Positions 19,788 through 30,174 are shown, counted from the stretch's first letter. The stretch: 64,000 bases of DNA from Polynucleobacter sp. AP-Latsch-80-C2 (GCF_018882185.1 NZ_JACVOY010000001.1:62001-126000); one strand, 5' to 3'. Translations and numbers: made by a program. Notes: a model not told the origin generated them from the letters alone.

Positions 19788-21170
19788 TTGCAGACTGAAC
19801 ACAATGGCTTAAAACGCCACCTTAAAGTCCGGCATATTCGCCTGATGGCCTTAGGCTCAACGATTGGCGTTGGCTTATTTTTAGGCTCAGCTAGTGCCAT
19901 ACAAATCGCAGGACCCTCCATATTGCTAGGCTATTTACTGGCAGGGATCGTGGCATTTATTGTGCTGCGAACGCTTGGTGAGATGGCTGTTCATGAGCCG
20001 GTTGCGGGTTCATTTGCAGCCTATGCCAATACCTATGTTGGACCATTAGCGGGTTATATGGTGGGCTGGGGGTATTGGACCTACTGGATTGTTGTGGGCA
20101 TTGCCGAAGTAACGGCAGTAGGAATTTACATGGGTATCTGGTTTCCAGAAATGCCTCAGTGGATATGGGCGCTTTCATCAATTCTCTTGATGGGTCTTAT
20201 TAACTTGATTGCCGTCAAAGTATTTGGTGAATTTGAATTTTGGTTTGCCTTAATCAAAGTTGTGGCAATAGTTGCCATGATTGCATTAGGCGGATCAGTC
20301 ATTCTTTTTGGTTTTACGAATGATTGGCAACCTATTGGCTTAAGCAATCTTTGGCAGCACGGTGGATTTTTCCCGAACGGTATTGGTGGCATGCTGCTGT
20401 CATTGCAAATGGTTCTATTTGCTTATGTCGGAATAGAAATGATTGGACTGTCTGCTGGTGAGGCGGAGAACCCACGCAAAACCATTCCTATGGCAATTGA
20501 TTCTTTGGCCTGGCGCATCTTGATTTTCTATATGGGCGCGATCTTAGTCATTCTGGCTATCTTCCCTTGGAATGAGGTAGGTCAACAGGGCAGTCCATTT
20601 GTTGTGATGTTTGAGCGCATTGGTTTGCGCGAGGCTGCCGGCTTAATTAATTTTGTAGTGATCACAGCTGCACTCTCCTCTTGTAATGCGGGCATCTTCA
20701 GTGGGGGCAGATTGCTCTATGCGCTATCAGTCAATGGCTATGCGCCGGCACCATTTGCAACATTGTCTCGTTATGGCGTACCCCATCGCGCAGTTATGGC
20801 CACAGTAGCCGTCTGTATGACTGGAGTGGTACTGAATTACTTTGTTCCTGATAAAGCTTTTCAATACATTATGGCTGCCGTCACTTTTGTGGGCTTAATG
20901 GTGTGGATTGCCATCTTATGCACTCAAATGAAATTCCGCCGCTCATTGACTAAAGCACAAATAGCCGAGCTTAGTTATCGCGCGCCTTGGTGGCCCTATT
21001 CCTCGTGGTTTGCTCTAGCGTTTATTGCATTGGTAGTTGTGCTGATGGGCTTTCATGAGGATGCACGGATTGCATTGGTATTAGGTCCGTGTTTATTGGG
21101 CGTGTATCTAGCCATGTTTTATGTTGTTGGCTTACATCGCAAAACAAAAACTAGTCGTGAATTTAAATAA
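19788..21170 (+). CDS. Amino-acid permease (APC superfamily, AAT family)
   Basis: A 460-residue transporter with 12 hydrophobic segments. The N-terminal signature RHIRLMALGSTIGVGLFLGS and the GEMAVHEPVAGSFAAYA block place it in the AAT family with CycA, ProY and AnsP. The start is TTG, supported by AAAGGAGG 5-6 bp upstream. Alanine dehydrogenase follows 12 bp later, so alanine, glycine or D-alanine is the likely substrate (inference). Both genes probably form an alanine-use operon. Confidence 0.9.
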   Translation: MQTEHNGLKRHLKVRHIRLMALGSTIGVGLFLGSASAIQIAGPSILLGYLLAGIVAFIVLRTLGEMAVHEPVAGSFAAYANTYVGPLAGYMVGWGYWTYWIVVGIAEVTAVGIYMGIWFPEMPQWIWALSSILLMGLINLIAVKVFGEFEFWFALIKVVAIVAMIALGGSVILFGFTNDWQPIGLSNLWQHGGFFPNGIGGMLLSLQMVLFAYVGIEMIGLSAGEAENPRKTIPMAIDSLAWRILIFYMGAILVILAIFPWNEVGQQGSPFVVMFERIGLREAAGLINFVVITAALSSCNAGIFSGGRLLYALSVNGYAPAPFATLSRYGVPHRAVMATVAVCMTGVVLNYFVPDKAFQYIMAAVTFVGLMVWIAILCTQMKFRRSLTKAQIAELSYRAPWWPYSSWFALAFIALVVVLMGFHEDARIALVLGPCLLGVYLAMFYVVGLHRKTKTSREFK

Positions 21171-21182
21171 CTGGAGATTGCA

Positions 21183-22301
21183 ATGATTATTGGTGTACCT
21201 CAAGAAGTAAAAAATAATGAGTTTCGGGTGGGGTTGACGCCCGGCAATGTGAGTGGCTTATGTAGACAAGGCCATTCGGTTTTAGTGCAACGTGGCGCTG
21301 GTGAGCAGATTGGCTTAAGTGACGAGTCTTATCGTATTGCTGGTGCGACTTTAATTAATAGTGCGGCAGAAGTGTTTCATAAAGCTGAGATGATTGTGAA
21401 GGTAAAGGAGCCTCAAGCGCAGGAATGCGCCATGTTGCGAGAAGATCAAATTCTCTTTACCTATCTTCATTTGGCGCCAGATCCTAAACAAACTAAAGCT
21501 TTGCTGGATTCAGGCGCTACTTGTATCGCCTACGAGACGGTGACTTCTATGAATGGTGCATTACCGCTCTTAGCTCCCATGAGTGAAGTTGCTGGCCGCA
21601 TGTCTATCCAAGCGGCAGCTTCTCATCTCGAAAAATCACATGGTGGCTTAGGCGTCCTCATGGCGGGAGTTCCTGGAGTATCGCCAGCTAAGGTGGTAAT
21701 ACTCGGCGGGGGTGTAGTGGGGCGCAACGCATTACAAATTGCGGTAGGCATGGGTGCGGATATTTGTATCTTCGATCGGGATATTGAGCGCTTACGCCAA
21801 ATCGATTCCTTATATGGCAATCGTGTGCGTACTTTTTACTCCGACAGTCTATTGATAGAGCAAGAGGTATGCGAGGCTGATGTGGTCATTGGTGCTGTTT
21901 TACTTCCAGGTGGCGCAGCTCCTAAATTAGTCACTCGGGAAATGGTGAAGAAAATGAAAACAGGCGCAGTAGCAGTCGATGTGGCAATCGACCAGGGCGG
22001 CTGTTTTGAAACCTCAAAACCCACTACACATGCTGACCCCACATTCTTGGTTGACGGTGTGCTGCATTACTGTGTTGCTAATATGCCAGGGGCAGTCGCC
22101 AGAACCTCCACCTTTGCTTTAACCAATGCGACCTATCCTTATGTTGAGGCATTAGCCAATCGTGGTGTGATTCAGGCTTTATCAATCGATCATCATTTGC
22201 GCAATGGTCTTAATGTCCACAAAGGTGTTTTAACTTCTCAGCCAGTTGCTCAAGCTCAGAAATTAGACTTTGTGCTTGCCGAGGAGTTCTTTACTGCTTA
22301 G
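21183..22301 (+). CDS. ald: Alanine dehydrogenase
   Basis: It reversibly converts L-alanine to pyruvate and ammonia with NAD. The 372-residue protein begins MIIGVPQEVKNNEFRVG, has catalytic Lys and His in VKVKEPQ and LHLAPDP, and the NAD-binding VVILGGGVVGRNA loop. It carries a typical GGAG ribosome site and follows the permease closely. Confidence 0.96.
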   Translation: MIIGVPQEVKNNEFRVGLTPGNVSGLCRQGHSVLVQRGAGEQIGLSDESYRIAGATLINSAAEVFHKAEMIVKVKEPQAQECAMLREDQILFTYLHLAPDPKQTKALLDSGATCIAYETVTSMNGALPLLAPMSEVAGRMSIQAAASHLEKSHGGLGVLMAGVPGVSPAKVVILGGGVVGRNALQIAVGMGADICIFDRDIERLRQIDSLYGNRVRTFYSDSLLIEQEVCEADVVIGAVLLPGGAAPKLVTREMVKKMKTGAVAVDVAIDQGGCFETSKPTTHADPTFLVDGVLHYCVANMPGAVARTSTFALTNATYPYVEALANRGVIQALSIDHHLRNGLNVHKGVLTSQPVAQAQKLDFVLAEEFFTA

Positions 22302-22334
22302 GCATTTATTCATTCGATAGTTCAAGAGTAAAGA

Positions 22335-22402
22335 GGCGGATGCTTCCGTTGGGGGGTGCTTGCTCAGATCCATCGGCTGAGCGTCTGCCTTATTTATTTT
22401 GC
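22335..22402 (+). promoter_or_regulatory. Structured leader or terminator upstream of the Mn exporter
   Basis: An outer stem GGCGGA (22335-22340) / TCTGCC (22384-22389) encloses a hairpin GCTCAG (22362-22367) / CTGAGC (22377-22382) and a G-run, and is followed by a T-rich stretch. It lies between ald and a GDT1-type Mn exporter. It may be a metal-sensing leader of the yybP-ykoY class, or only the ald terminator. I could not match the full riboswitch consensus. Confidence 0.4.
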
Positions 22403-22503
22403 TCAATCTGGGCATGTGCGTCCAAAGCCTCTAAACTAGCCTGATGCATTGTCATTTCAATGCCCGATCATTTCCGATAGACAACTTCTAAGCTGCTGAA
22501 TTT

Positions 22504-23079
22504 ATGGACTTTTCCGCCTTACTCCTCTCTACCGGCGTGGTTGCTTTGGCTGAAATGGGGGATAAGACCCAGCTACTGTCGTTAATGTTGGCCGCCCGTT
22601 ACCCTAAGCAGGCCTTGGCAATTATTGCAGCCATTTTCATAGCCACTATTGCAAATCACGCTTGTGCAGCTTTGCTTGGTCATTGGTTAACGACCTTACT
22701 TTCCCCGGATGTCATGCGCTGGGTTTTAGGCTTGAGCTTTTTGGGGATTGGTTTATGGCTTTTGGTGCCCGATCATATTGATGATGCTGCAGGATCTAAA
22801 GTTGCTGATAGGGCATTACAGGTTTTTCTACTCACCGTAGGCCTATTCTTTTTGGCAGAGATGGGTGACAAGACGCAAATTGCGACTATTGCCTTAGGCG
22901 CGCGCTACGAGGATGTGTTTTCAGTGACCGTTGGCACCACTTTGGGGATGATGTTAGCCAATGCGCCAGCGGTTTGGATCGGGCAGAAATTTACCAAGCG
23001 CATGCCCATTAAGTGGGTGCATGCTGTTGCAGCAATCACCTTCATTGCGATTGGTATTGCAACCCTGATTTGGACTTAA
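22504..23079 (+). CDS. TMEM165/GDT1-family manganese exporter
   Basis: A 191-residue membrane protein with six hydrophobic segments in two inverted halves. Each half carries the family metal motif: AEMGDKTQLLSL near residue 17 and AEMGDKTQIATI near residue 119. Family members (bacterial MneA, yeast Gdt1) move Mn2+ or Ca2+ against protons. It stands alone behind a 200-bp leader with secondary structure, which suggests metal-dependent control. The ion itself is an inference from the family. Confidence 0.9.
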   Translation: MDFSALLLSTGVVALAEMGDKTQLLSLMLAARYPKQALAIIAAIFIATIANHACAALLGHWLTTLLSPDVMRWVLGLSFLGIGLWLLVPDHIDDAAGSKVADRALQVFLLTVGLFFLAEMGDKTQIATIALGARYEDVFSVTVGTTLGMMLANAPAVWIGQKFTKRMPIKWVHAVAAITFIAIGIATLIWT

Positions 23080-23122
23080 CTCACGCATCACCAACTTTTT
23101 GCTCAAGACTTAAAATCAATCC

Positions 23123-25732
23123 ATGAAAACTGATCTGCCACAGAGCTTTCGTAGGCTCGAATACCGCCCCCCTGTATATACCTTTGATCAAGTCGAGCTA
23201 GATATTGCCTTGGACCCGGCTCGCACAATTGTGAAGAGTCGTATTGAAGTGCTTCCGGGGCTTGCTTTCGAGGTCGGATCACCTCTGGTATTGGTGGGGC
23301 AGGAACTGGAGTTTGTCAGCCTGCGAATTAATGGCGAGGCTCATCGTCAGTTTGAACTAACGCCAGAGACGTTGACGATTCAGGGTTTGCCTAATGAGGG
23401 TAAAGATAAATTCATCCTGGAAATTATTTGCGTGTGTGTTCCAGAGAAAAATACGACCTTAATGGGGTTGTATGTCTCTAATGGAAATTTCTTTACGCAG
23501 TGTGAAGCAGAGGGTTTCAGAAAAATGACTTACTTCCTAGATCGCCCTGATGTGATGGCGCGCTATCGCGTCACCTTGCGGGCGCGTGAAGCAGAATGCC
23601 CAGTCTTGTTGTCGAATGGTAATTTGTTAGGGACTGAAAAATTACCTAATGGTTGGCATAGCGCTACTTGGGTTGATCCATTTCCGAAGCCATCTTACCT
23701 ATTTGCTTTAGTGGCTGGTAAGTTGGAATGCATTGAAGAGACTATTACCACTAGCAGTGGTGCTAAGAAGTTGCTCCAGATATGGGTGGAGCCGCATGAC
23801 TTGCCTAAAACGCGCCATGCCATGGATTCTTTAATTGCTTCTATTCATTGGGATGAAAAGCGCTTTGGTTTAGAGCTTGATCTTGAGCGCTTCATGATTG
23901 TTGCAGTCAGTGACTTCAATATGGGCGCGATGGAGAACAAGGGGTTGAACATCTTCAATACTAAGTTTGTCTTAGCGCAACCAGAAACTGCGACTGATTC
24001 AGACTTTGCCAATATCGAGAGCGTGGTTGCTCACGAATACTTCCATAACTGGACAGGAAATCGCGTTACCTGCCAAGATTGGTTTCAGTTGTCACTTAAA
24101 GAAGGTTTAACTGTTTTCAGAGACCAAGAGTTTTCTGCCGATCAAATGGGTAGTGAATCCGGTAGAGCGGTAAAGCGGATCGAGGATGTGAGATTGCTGC
24201 GTCAATTGCAGTTTCCAGAAGATGCGGGTCCAATGGCGCATCCGATTCGTCCGGATGAATATCAAGAGATCAATAATTTTTACACCGTAACCGTTTACGA
24301 AAAGGGGTCTGAAGTAGTGCGGATGTACCAGACATTATTGGGTAGAGATGGTTTCCGTAAAGGTATGGATTTGTACTTTAAGCGTCATGATGGCCAAGCT
24401 GTGACCTGCGATGACTTTTTGGCGGCAATGGCTGATGCCAATGGCCGTGATCTTTCGCAATTCAGAAATTGGTATAGCCAGGCGGGAACGCCGCGTGTGA
24501 AGGTACAGGAGCAATACGACGCCGCCAAAAAACAATTTCATCTCACGTTGACGCAAAGTTGTGCGCCAAGCCCTGGGCAGCCTGAGAAAAAACCTTTCCA
24601 TATTCCATTGAAGATGCGCTTGATTACCAAAAGCAATGAACAGGTGGAAAAGTTACTGGAATTAACCCAAACAAGCCAGACTTGGACCTTTGACAATATT
24701 GAAGAGCGTCCAGTGCTATCGATTAATCGTGACTTTTCTGCCCCGATAAATTTAGACTTTGAGCAAAGCGAAGCAGACCTTTTAACTTTATTCACCGGCG
24801 ATGATGATCCCTTTAATCGCTGGGAGGCTGGCCAAAAATTAGCCATGCGCATGATTTTGAATAATCGTCTGCCTGATGCGAAATTAATTGAGGCTTATCG
24901 CAATTTATTGCTTGATCCAGATTTGGATCCTGCTTTTAAGGATTTGGCCTTAACACTTCCTGCGGAAACTTATTTGTATGAGCAGTGCGCTTCTGTTGAT
25001 CCCCAGCAGATTTTTACGGCACGCCGCGCCTTCCGGAAAGAGATTGCCAAGCAATTGCAGCTCGAGTGGGCTGCTTTGTATCAGCAGATGCAAACGCCAG
25101 GACCTTTTAAGCCGGATGCTGTGAGTGCCGGTAAGCGAGCCCTCAAGAATTTAGCGCTCAGCATGTTGCTTGATGCTGATGTAAGCACTTGGGCAGCGAT
25201 GGCGGTTAATCAATATCGCATTGCTGACAATATGACTGATCGTTATGCGGCTCTATCAGCATTAGTATTAAATGGTGCCAAGGCTGCTCAAGAATGCTTG
25301 ACCGATTTCTTTAGCCGCTTTGCAAATGATGCTTTGGTGATTGATAAGTGGTTTGCGCTTCAATCGAGTAGGCCGCCGGTAGATGGCCTCGATTTAACTT
25401 TGGTAGATGTAAAGCGTTTGCGCGAGCATCCAGCCTTTAAGTTGAATAACCCTAACCGGGTGCGCAGTGTGATTCATGCGTTTTGTTCAAATAATCCCGC
25501 AAGTTTTCATCAGGCCGACGGCAGTGGCTATGAATTTTGGGCAGATAGTGTTTTGGCCTTAGATCCCATTAATCCCCAAGTAGCCGCCCGATTGGCTAGG
25601 GCGCTTGATCGCTGGCGTTTATTTGCTCAGCCCTACCAAAACAAGATGAAGGCTGCCTTGGAACGCGTTGCTGCCTGTCAGACCCTATCTCCAGACGTCA
25701 GGGAAGTGGTCGGTAAGGCCCTGGGAAACTAA
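23123..25732 (+). CDS. pepN: Aminopeptidase N (M1 family)
   Basis: An 869-residue zinc aminopeptidase. The exopeptidase motif GAMEN is at 268-272, and the zinc site HEYFH at 304-308 is followed by Glu327 in LKEGLT, the expected 18-residue spacing. The length and the C-terminal helical domain match E. coli PepN. It has no signal peptide, so it acts in the cytoplasm on peptides from protein turnover. Confidence 0.96.
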   Translation: MKTDLPQSFRRLEYRPPVYTFDQVELDIALDPARTIVKSRIEVLPGLAFEVGSPLVLVGQELEFVSLRINGEAHRQFELTPETLTIQGLPNEGKDKFILEIICVCVPEKNTTLMGLYVSNGNFFTQCEAEGFRKMTYFLDRPDVMARYRVTLRAREAECPVLLSNGNLLGTEKLPNGWHSATWVDPFPKPSYLFALVAGKLECIEETITTSSGAKKLLQIWVEPHDLPKTRHAMDSLIASIHWDEKRFGLELDLERFMIVAVSDFNMGAMENKGLNIFNTKFVLAQPETATDSDFANIESVVAHEYFHNWTGNRVTCQDWFQLSLKEGLTVFRDQEFSADQMGSESGRAVKRIEDVRLLRQLQFPEDAGPMAHPIRPDEYQEINNFYTVTVYEKGSEVVRMYQTLLGRDGFRKGMDLYFKRHDGQAVTCDDFLAAMADANGRDLSQFRNWYSQAGTPRVKVQEQYDAAKKQFHLTLTQSCAPSPGQPEKKPFHIPLKMRLITKSNEQVEKLLELTQTSQTWTFDNIEERPVLSINRDFSAPINLDFEQSEADLLTLFTGDDDPFNRWEAGQKLAMRMILNNRLPDAKLIEAYRNLLLDPDLDPAFKDLALTLPAETYLYEQCASVDPQQIFTARRAFRKEIAKQLQLEWAALYQQMQTPGPFKPDAVSAGKRALKNLALSMLLDADVSTWAAMAVNQYRIADNMTDRYAALSALVLNGAKAAQECLTDFFSRFANDALVIDKWFALQSSRPPVDGLDLTLVDVKRLREHPAFKLNNPNRVRSVIHAFCSNNPASFHQADGSGYEFWADSVLALDPINPQVAARLARALDRWRLFAQPYQNKMKAALERVAACQTLSPDVREVVGKALGN

Positions 25733-25742
25733 TTTAATGGGC

Positions 25743-26126
25743 TCAATGAAGCTGGCTGTTGTAGGATATTCCCAGAGGGGTTGCTAGCGACGCAAGATGT
25801 TTATCTAGCGTCCAAAGTAAGGCATTTTCTGATATCAGTGTGGAGGCGAGTAGAGAAACATCAATCGCGCCACAGCCTGATTCAAAAAACTTGTACTTTT
25901 CAATGAAGTCTAGGATTTCATTTGGCGTTGCTACTTTTGCTTGCTGCAATCCCTTGAGATAGAGAAGTGTTTTTGATCTCGGTGAGGGTGGGCTTCCACA
26001 GGCAATTTCCATTAAGACCAGTGGGTGGCAGAGAACTTGATCATTGAGCAATAAGCTCTCAAGGATTGGATTTGATTTTCTAAAGTGGGCGACCCAGACG
26101 GATGTATCCGCCAAAACTACTGGCAT
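25743..26126 (-). CDS. vapC: VapC-family PIN-domain toxin
   Basis: A 127-residue PIN-domain ribonuclease. The acidic site residues are seen in LADTSVWVAHF (first Asp), the LMEIACG segment (Glu) and GAIDVSLLAST plus LWTLDKHL (later Asp residues). PIN toxins of this type cut tRNA or rRNA. It starts 2 bp after the antitoxin stop. Confidence 0.92.
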   Translation of the reverse strand: MPVVLADTSVWVAHFRKSNPILESLLLNDQVLCHPLVLMEIACGSPPSPRSKTLLYLKGLQQAKVATPNEILDFIEKYKFFESGCGAIDVSLLASTLISENALLWTLDKHLASLATPLGISYNSQLH

Positions 26127-26128
26127 CG

Positions 26129-26332
26129 TTAAATTCCGCTCTTTGGTTTACGTCGCGGAATGCTCTTCATTTGTGGCGATTTTCCACCTAGGGCTGCTAA
26201 ACGTTTCCCTATTTGAACTCTTACAAAAACATGGATTGCTTCACGAAATAAGTCGGCCTTATCCATACCTGGGTCTGCAAGCTCGAGCCCCTGTTCGTAT
26301 AAATCATCATCAATGGTTACGGTGGTTCTCAT
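26129..26332 (-). CDS. vapB: VapB-family antitoxin
   Basis: A 67-residue antitoxin beginning [19 protein letters not shown], the ribbon-helix-helix pattern of VapB proteins that pair with PIN toxins. The basic C-terminal end should bind the toxin. It is the first gene of the pair, as is usual. Confidence 0.9.
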   Translation of the reverse strand: MRTTVTIDDDLYEQGLELADPGMDKADLFREAIHVFVRVQIGKRLAALGGKSPQMKSIPRRKPKSGI

Positions 26333-26352
26333 CTTTTGGCCTCATCAATTTA

Positions 26353-26368
26353 GATGCATTTTAGCATC
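26353..26368. promoter_or_regulatory. Candidate vapBC operator
   Basis: An inverted repeat GATGC-N6-GCATC lies about 20-35 bp upstream of the vapB start, where the VapBC complex would be expected to repress its own promoter. It is a short match found by eye. Confidence 0.4.
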
Positions 26369-26519
26369 AATATAGTTATCAAACCATCATAAACGCCTTT
26401 AAATGAAGGGGGTATTGCGAAATAGGCGCTTAAAACATCCTTATTCCCAGTGGATATGCAAGAACAAGGCAAAATAGAGTCCAATAGATTACTTTGGTAT
26501 TCAAAACGGAGACTTTCCT

Positions 26520-27518
26520 GTGTCAACCAGTTCCAATACAAATTTCAAGCACTATTTAGAAACGGCTAAGCCAAAAGGTGCGGTTGTACCTGCCGGTTTG
26601 CAAGAGCTCCTAACGGCTGTTGTGAATACCTGCTCCACCTTGAGCCATGAAGTTGCTCAAGGCGCTTTAATTGGCTTATTGGGTTCTGCTGGCACGGGTA
26701 ACGTGCAAGGTGAGGTTCAGCAAAAGCTCGACATCATTGCGAATGATTTGTTGATTGAAGGTGTGCAAGCTTGTAAATCGCTAGCAGGGCTGGCATCTGA
26801 AGAGATGGAGTTACCAGTTCCAGTTCAAGGTACCGGAGATTACCTGCTGCTGTTTGATCCGCTCGATGGTTCGTCCAATATTGATGTCAACGTTTCGATT
26901 GGAACCATTTTTTCAGTTCTAAAAAAACAAGATCCCAAAGCACCACTAGAGACATCTGATTTCTTATTGTCTGGGCGTCATCAGGTTGCTGCAGGTTACG
27001 TTGTATATGGCCCCCAAACAACGATGGCTCTCACTTTAGGTGATGGCGTAGTCATGTTTACTTTGAATAAGGTTACCGGCGAGTTTCTGTTAATCAAAGA
27101 TGCTGTCACCATTGCTCATTCAACTAAAGAATTTGCTATCAATATGTCAAACATGCGTCACTGGGCTGAACCTGTGCGTCGCTATGTCGATGAGTGTCTA
27201 GCAGGCGTGAGCGGGGCGCGTGATAAAGACTTTAATATGCGTTGGATTGCCTCGATGGTTGCTGATGTGCATCGCGTACTTTCTCGCGGTGGTGTCTTTA
27301 TGTATCCATGGGATCAACGTGAACCTCATAAGCCTGGTAAGTTGCGCTTGATGTATGAAGCAAATCCTATGAGCTTCCTGGTAGAGCAGGCTGGTGGCGC
27401 ATCAACCAATGGCACTGAGCTCATTATGGATATGCAGCCTACTGATTTGCATGAACGCGTTTCTGTGATGCTGGGATCTAAAGAGGAAATTGATCGATTG
27501 CAGCACTACCATTCATAA
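26520..27518 (+). CDS. fbp: Fructose-1,6-bisphosphatase class 1
   Basis: A gluconeogenic enzyme of 332 residues. Metal- and substrate-binding motifs are EEMELP and [20 protein letters not shown] in family spacing, and the [20 protein letters not shown] block near the end. The start is GTG, with CGGAGA 8 bp upstream. It stands alone, between vapBC and the cyanophycin genes, and ends in a strong bidirectional terminator. Confidence 0.96.
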   Translation: MSTSSNTNFKHYLETAKPKGAVVPAGLQELLTAVVNTCSTLSHEVAQGALIGLLGSAGTGNVQGEVQQKLDIIANDLLIEGVQACKSLAGLASEEMELPVPVQGTGDYLLLFDPLDGSSNIDVNVSIGTIFSVLKKQDPKAPLETSDFLLSGRHQVAAGYVVYGPQTTMALTLGDGVVMFTLNKVTGEFLLIKDAVTIAHSTKEFAINMSNMRHWAEPVRRYVDECLAGVSGARDKDFNMRWIASMVADVHRVLSRGGVFMYPWDQREPHKPGKLRLMYEANPMSFLVEQAGGASTNGTELIMDMQPTDLHERVSVMLGSKEEIDRLQHYHS

Positions 27519-27529
27519 AGTAGACTACA

Positions 27530-27577
27530 TCTGTTAATAAAAAACCCAATCAATCGATTGGGTTTTTTATTAACAGA
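27530..27577. terminator. Bidirectional terminator between fbp and cphA
   Basis: A perfect inverted repeat with 22-bp arms (27530-27551 and 27556-27577) and an AATC loop. The core is AACCCAATC / GATTGGGTT flanked by A- and T-runs, so it can end transcripts from both sides. Confidence 0.93.
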
Positions 27578-27603
27578 CCATCTATTAAATTAGTGGCTAG
27601 ATA

Positions 27604-30174
27604 TTAAGGCCTTACCTGCTGCTTAAGATAGGCAAGTGATTCCTCAACTTGGTCAATCAGGATTAAGCAAATATCGCCAGCATCTAGGTCATTGAGTGCC
27701 GTATCAATTGCAATAAATTCCCCGTGAATTTCTTTCACTTGTTTTGCTTTAGTGGCGCCAACCAAGCCTTCTTGCAAAAGTTTTAATACTTCACCATCCT
27801 CACGACCACGCTGACAGGCATCCTGGTAGAGAATGACATTATCAAAGGCGTTGCCAAGAATACGCGTGAGGTCACGAATATCTTCATCTCGTCGATCACC
27901 TGCACCGCTAATCACAACATGGCTCTTCTTAGGTTTCATGGCCTGAATTGCGCTAGCCAAAGCACGCATTGCATCGGGATTATGACCATAATCGGCAATC
28001 ACGGTTGCACCTTTGTGCTGGAATTGGTTAAAGCGTCCTGGAACAGCATTAGCAGTGCTCTCAAAGCTATGCAGACCTCTGGCAATTTTTTCCGCATCAA
28101 GTCCAAGCGCCCATGCAGCACCAATAGCAGCCATAGCATTCTCAATTTGGAAGCCCAGCACGCCATTCTGCGTTAACGGAATCTCACTCACAGGGAAGCG
28201 ATACATCACTCGTGAGCCTTTAGAGGCGACGATATAGGCGCCATCAAAGTAAATAACTTTTTTGTTTTTGGCGCGATGTGCGGCAATCACGGGGTGGTGC
28301 TGATTTTGGGCGAAGAAGATGACGCGGCCTGCGCACTTATCACCCATTTTGACCACGATAGGATCTGCTGCATTTAATACGGCAGCACCAGTAGGGGCTA
28401 CGTTTTGCACAATGACGCGCTTTAGAATCGCAAGGTCTTCTACGCTGGCGATGTAGTTTAATCCTAAGTGATCACCTTCACCAATATTAGTAACAACGGC
28501 AACCTCGCAGCGATCAAAGCCTAAGCCTTCCCGTAGCAGGCCGCCGCGGGCAGTCTCTAAAACCGCAGCATCCACATCTGGGTGCATTAATACGTTGCGT
28601 GCACTCTTAGGCCCACTGCAATCGCCGGTATCAATGAGGCGATGATTGATGTAAACGCCATCAGTACCAGTCATGCCAACTCGAAGGCCGGTCTCATTCA
28701 GTAAGTGAGAGATCAGACGTACAGTAGTGGTTTTGCCATTGGTGCCAGTGACGGCAACAACCGGAATACGACCATCTTCGCCGGGAGGGAACATCATATT
28801 GATGATGTCTTCTCCAACGGGACGACTTTTGCCGTAGGAGGGTTTTAAATGCATACGTAAGCCGGGCGCTGCGTTTACTTCAACGATGCCACCACCTTGC
28901 TGCTCTAGTGGTTTGTAAATCGCCTCACAGAGGATGTCAACACCAGCGATATCTAGGCCAATCATTTGCGCGGCAGCGACTGCACTTGCTGCAACATCAG
29001 GATGAACATCATCAGTAACATCGGTAGCAGTGCCACCAGTGCTGAGGTTGGCGTTATTGCGCAAGAGCACACGCTCACCAGTTTTAGGAACGTATTCCGG
29101 AGATAATCCGGAACTTGCTAGATGGGCTAGGGCAATATCATCAAAGCGAATCTTGGTGAGCGCTGTGGCATGGCCATCGCCTCTCAATGGATTTTTATTT
29201 TCCATTTCTACCAACTGCGCAACAGTGTGTTTGCCATCGCCAACCACTTGAGCGGGTTCACGACGTGCTGCTGCTGAAAGGCGATTACCAACTACGAGTA
29301 AGCGATAGTCAGCACCAGGAAGGTAGCGCTCAACGATCGTCTCACGACCAAAAGCTTGCGTGACGATAAAACCAGCACGTACATCCGCTTCGGTTTGAAT
29401 ATTGGCTACTACGCCTTTACCTTGATTGCCGTCTTTTGGTTTTAGAACAATTGGGCCACCAATTTTTTGGGCAGCGCGCCATGCGTCATCCGCATTTCTA
29501 ACGACTTCACCAATCGGTACTGATACGCCAGCTGCAGCGAGTAAATTTTTGGTAAGCTCTTTATCTTGAGCAATCGCTTCAGAAATGGCGCTGGTATCAC
29601 TGGTTTCTGCCGCCTGAATGCGCTTCTGTTTGCTACCCCAACCAAACTGCACCATACTACCTTCGGTCATGCGGCGGTAGGGGATATTGCGTTGAATTGC
29701 TGCATCGACAATCGAGCCAGTACTTGGACCAAGACGAACATCTTCGTAGAGTGCCTCTAATTCTGAGAGGGCGGCGGTTAAATCAAATGGCGCGTCATTC
29801 AGTGTTGCTTGTATTAATGCAAAGCCAAAGTCAAACGCCATGCGCCCAACAACTTCTTCGATGTATTCAACAACTACTTGGTACACGCCATCATCAATAG
29901 TTTGAACGGTTCGACTAAAGGTAACGGGGCAGCCAGCTTGCGCTTGCAGGCCGAGTGCAGCATGCTCTAAAGCGTGTGCTAGAGATAAGACTTCATTTTG
30001 CCCACCACGACGCATGCTACCGAGTTGCGGAAAACGTTCGCGAATTTTATTTTCAAACTGGGGAATGGAATCAATGGAGCGCTCCGTCTTTTCACAAGAG
30101 ACGATTGCTTCTAAGGCGGTATGGCGGCTCCAAAGATTGGGGCCACGCAACATGCGAATACGGGTAATTTCCAA
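27604..30174 (-). CDS. cphA: Cyanophycin synthetase (full-length CphA)
   Basis: An 856-residue enzyme that builds the multi-L-arginyl-poly-L-aspartate reserve polymer. It has an N-terminal domain (about 1-160), an ATP-grasp domain (about 200-460; KPKDGNQGKG at 245-254) that adds aspartate, and a Mur-ligase-like domain (about 470-856; P-loop GTNGKTTT at 477-484) that adds arginine. The start is TTG directly after the stop of the other synthetase gene, with AGGGG upstream. No cyanophycinase gene is in the window. Confidence 0.94.
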   Translation of the reverse strand: MEITRIRMLRGPNLWSRHTALEAIVSCEKTERSIDSIPQFENKIRERFPQLGSMRRGGQNEVLSLAHALEHAALGLQAQAGCPVTFSRTVQTIDDGVYQVVVEYIEEVVGRMAFDFGFALIQATLNDAPFDLTAALSELEALYEDVRLGPSTGSIVDAAIQRNIPYRRMTEGSMVQFGWGSKQKRIQAAETSDTSAISEAIAQDKELTKNLLAAAGVSVPIGEVVRNADDAWRAAQKIGGPIVLKPKDGNQGKGVVANIQTEADVRAGFIVTQAFGRETIVERYLPGADYRLLVVGNRLSAAARREPAQVVGDGKHTVAQLVEMENKNPLRGDGHATALTKIRFDDIALAHLASSGLSPEYVPKTGERVLLRNNANLSTGGTATDVTDDVHPDVAASAVAAAQMIGLDIAGVDILCEAIYKPLEQQGGGIVEVNAAPGLRMHLKPSYGKSRPVGEDIINMMFPPGEDGRIPVVAVTGTNGKTTTVRLISHLLNETGLRVGMTGTDGVYINHRLIDTGDCSGPKSARNVLMHPDVDAAVLETARGGLLREGLGFDRCEVAVVTNIGEGDHLGLNYIASVEDLAILKRVIVQNVAPTGAAVLNAADPIVVKMGDKCAGRVIFFAQNQHHPVIAAHRAKNKKVIYFDGAYIVASKGSRVMYRFPVSEIPLTQNGVLGFQIENAMAAIGAAWALGLDAEKIARGLHSFESTANAVPGRFNQFQHKGATVIADYGHNPDAMRALASAIQAMKPKKSHVVISGAGDRRDEDIRDLTRILGNAFDNVILYQDACQRGREDGEVLKLLQEGLVGATKAKQVKEIHGEFIAIDTALNDLDAGDICLILIDQVEESLAYLKQQVRP

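Noticed and set aside
22335..22402. Firm call of a yybP-ykoY riboswitch
   Set aside because: Context fits, but the conserved GGGGAGTAG and the later consensus strands are not clearly present, so it is kept only as a candidate.
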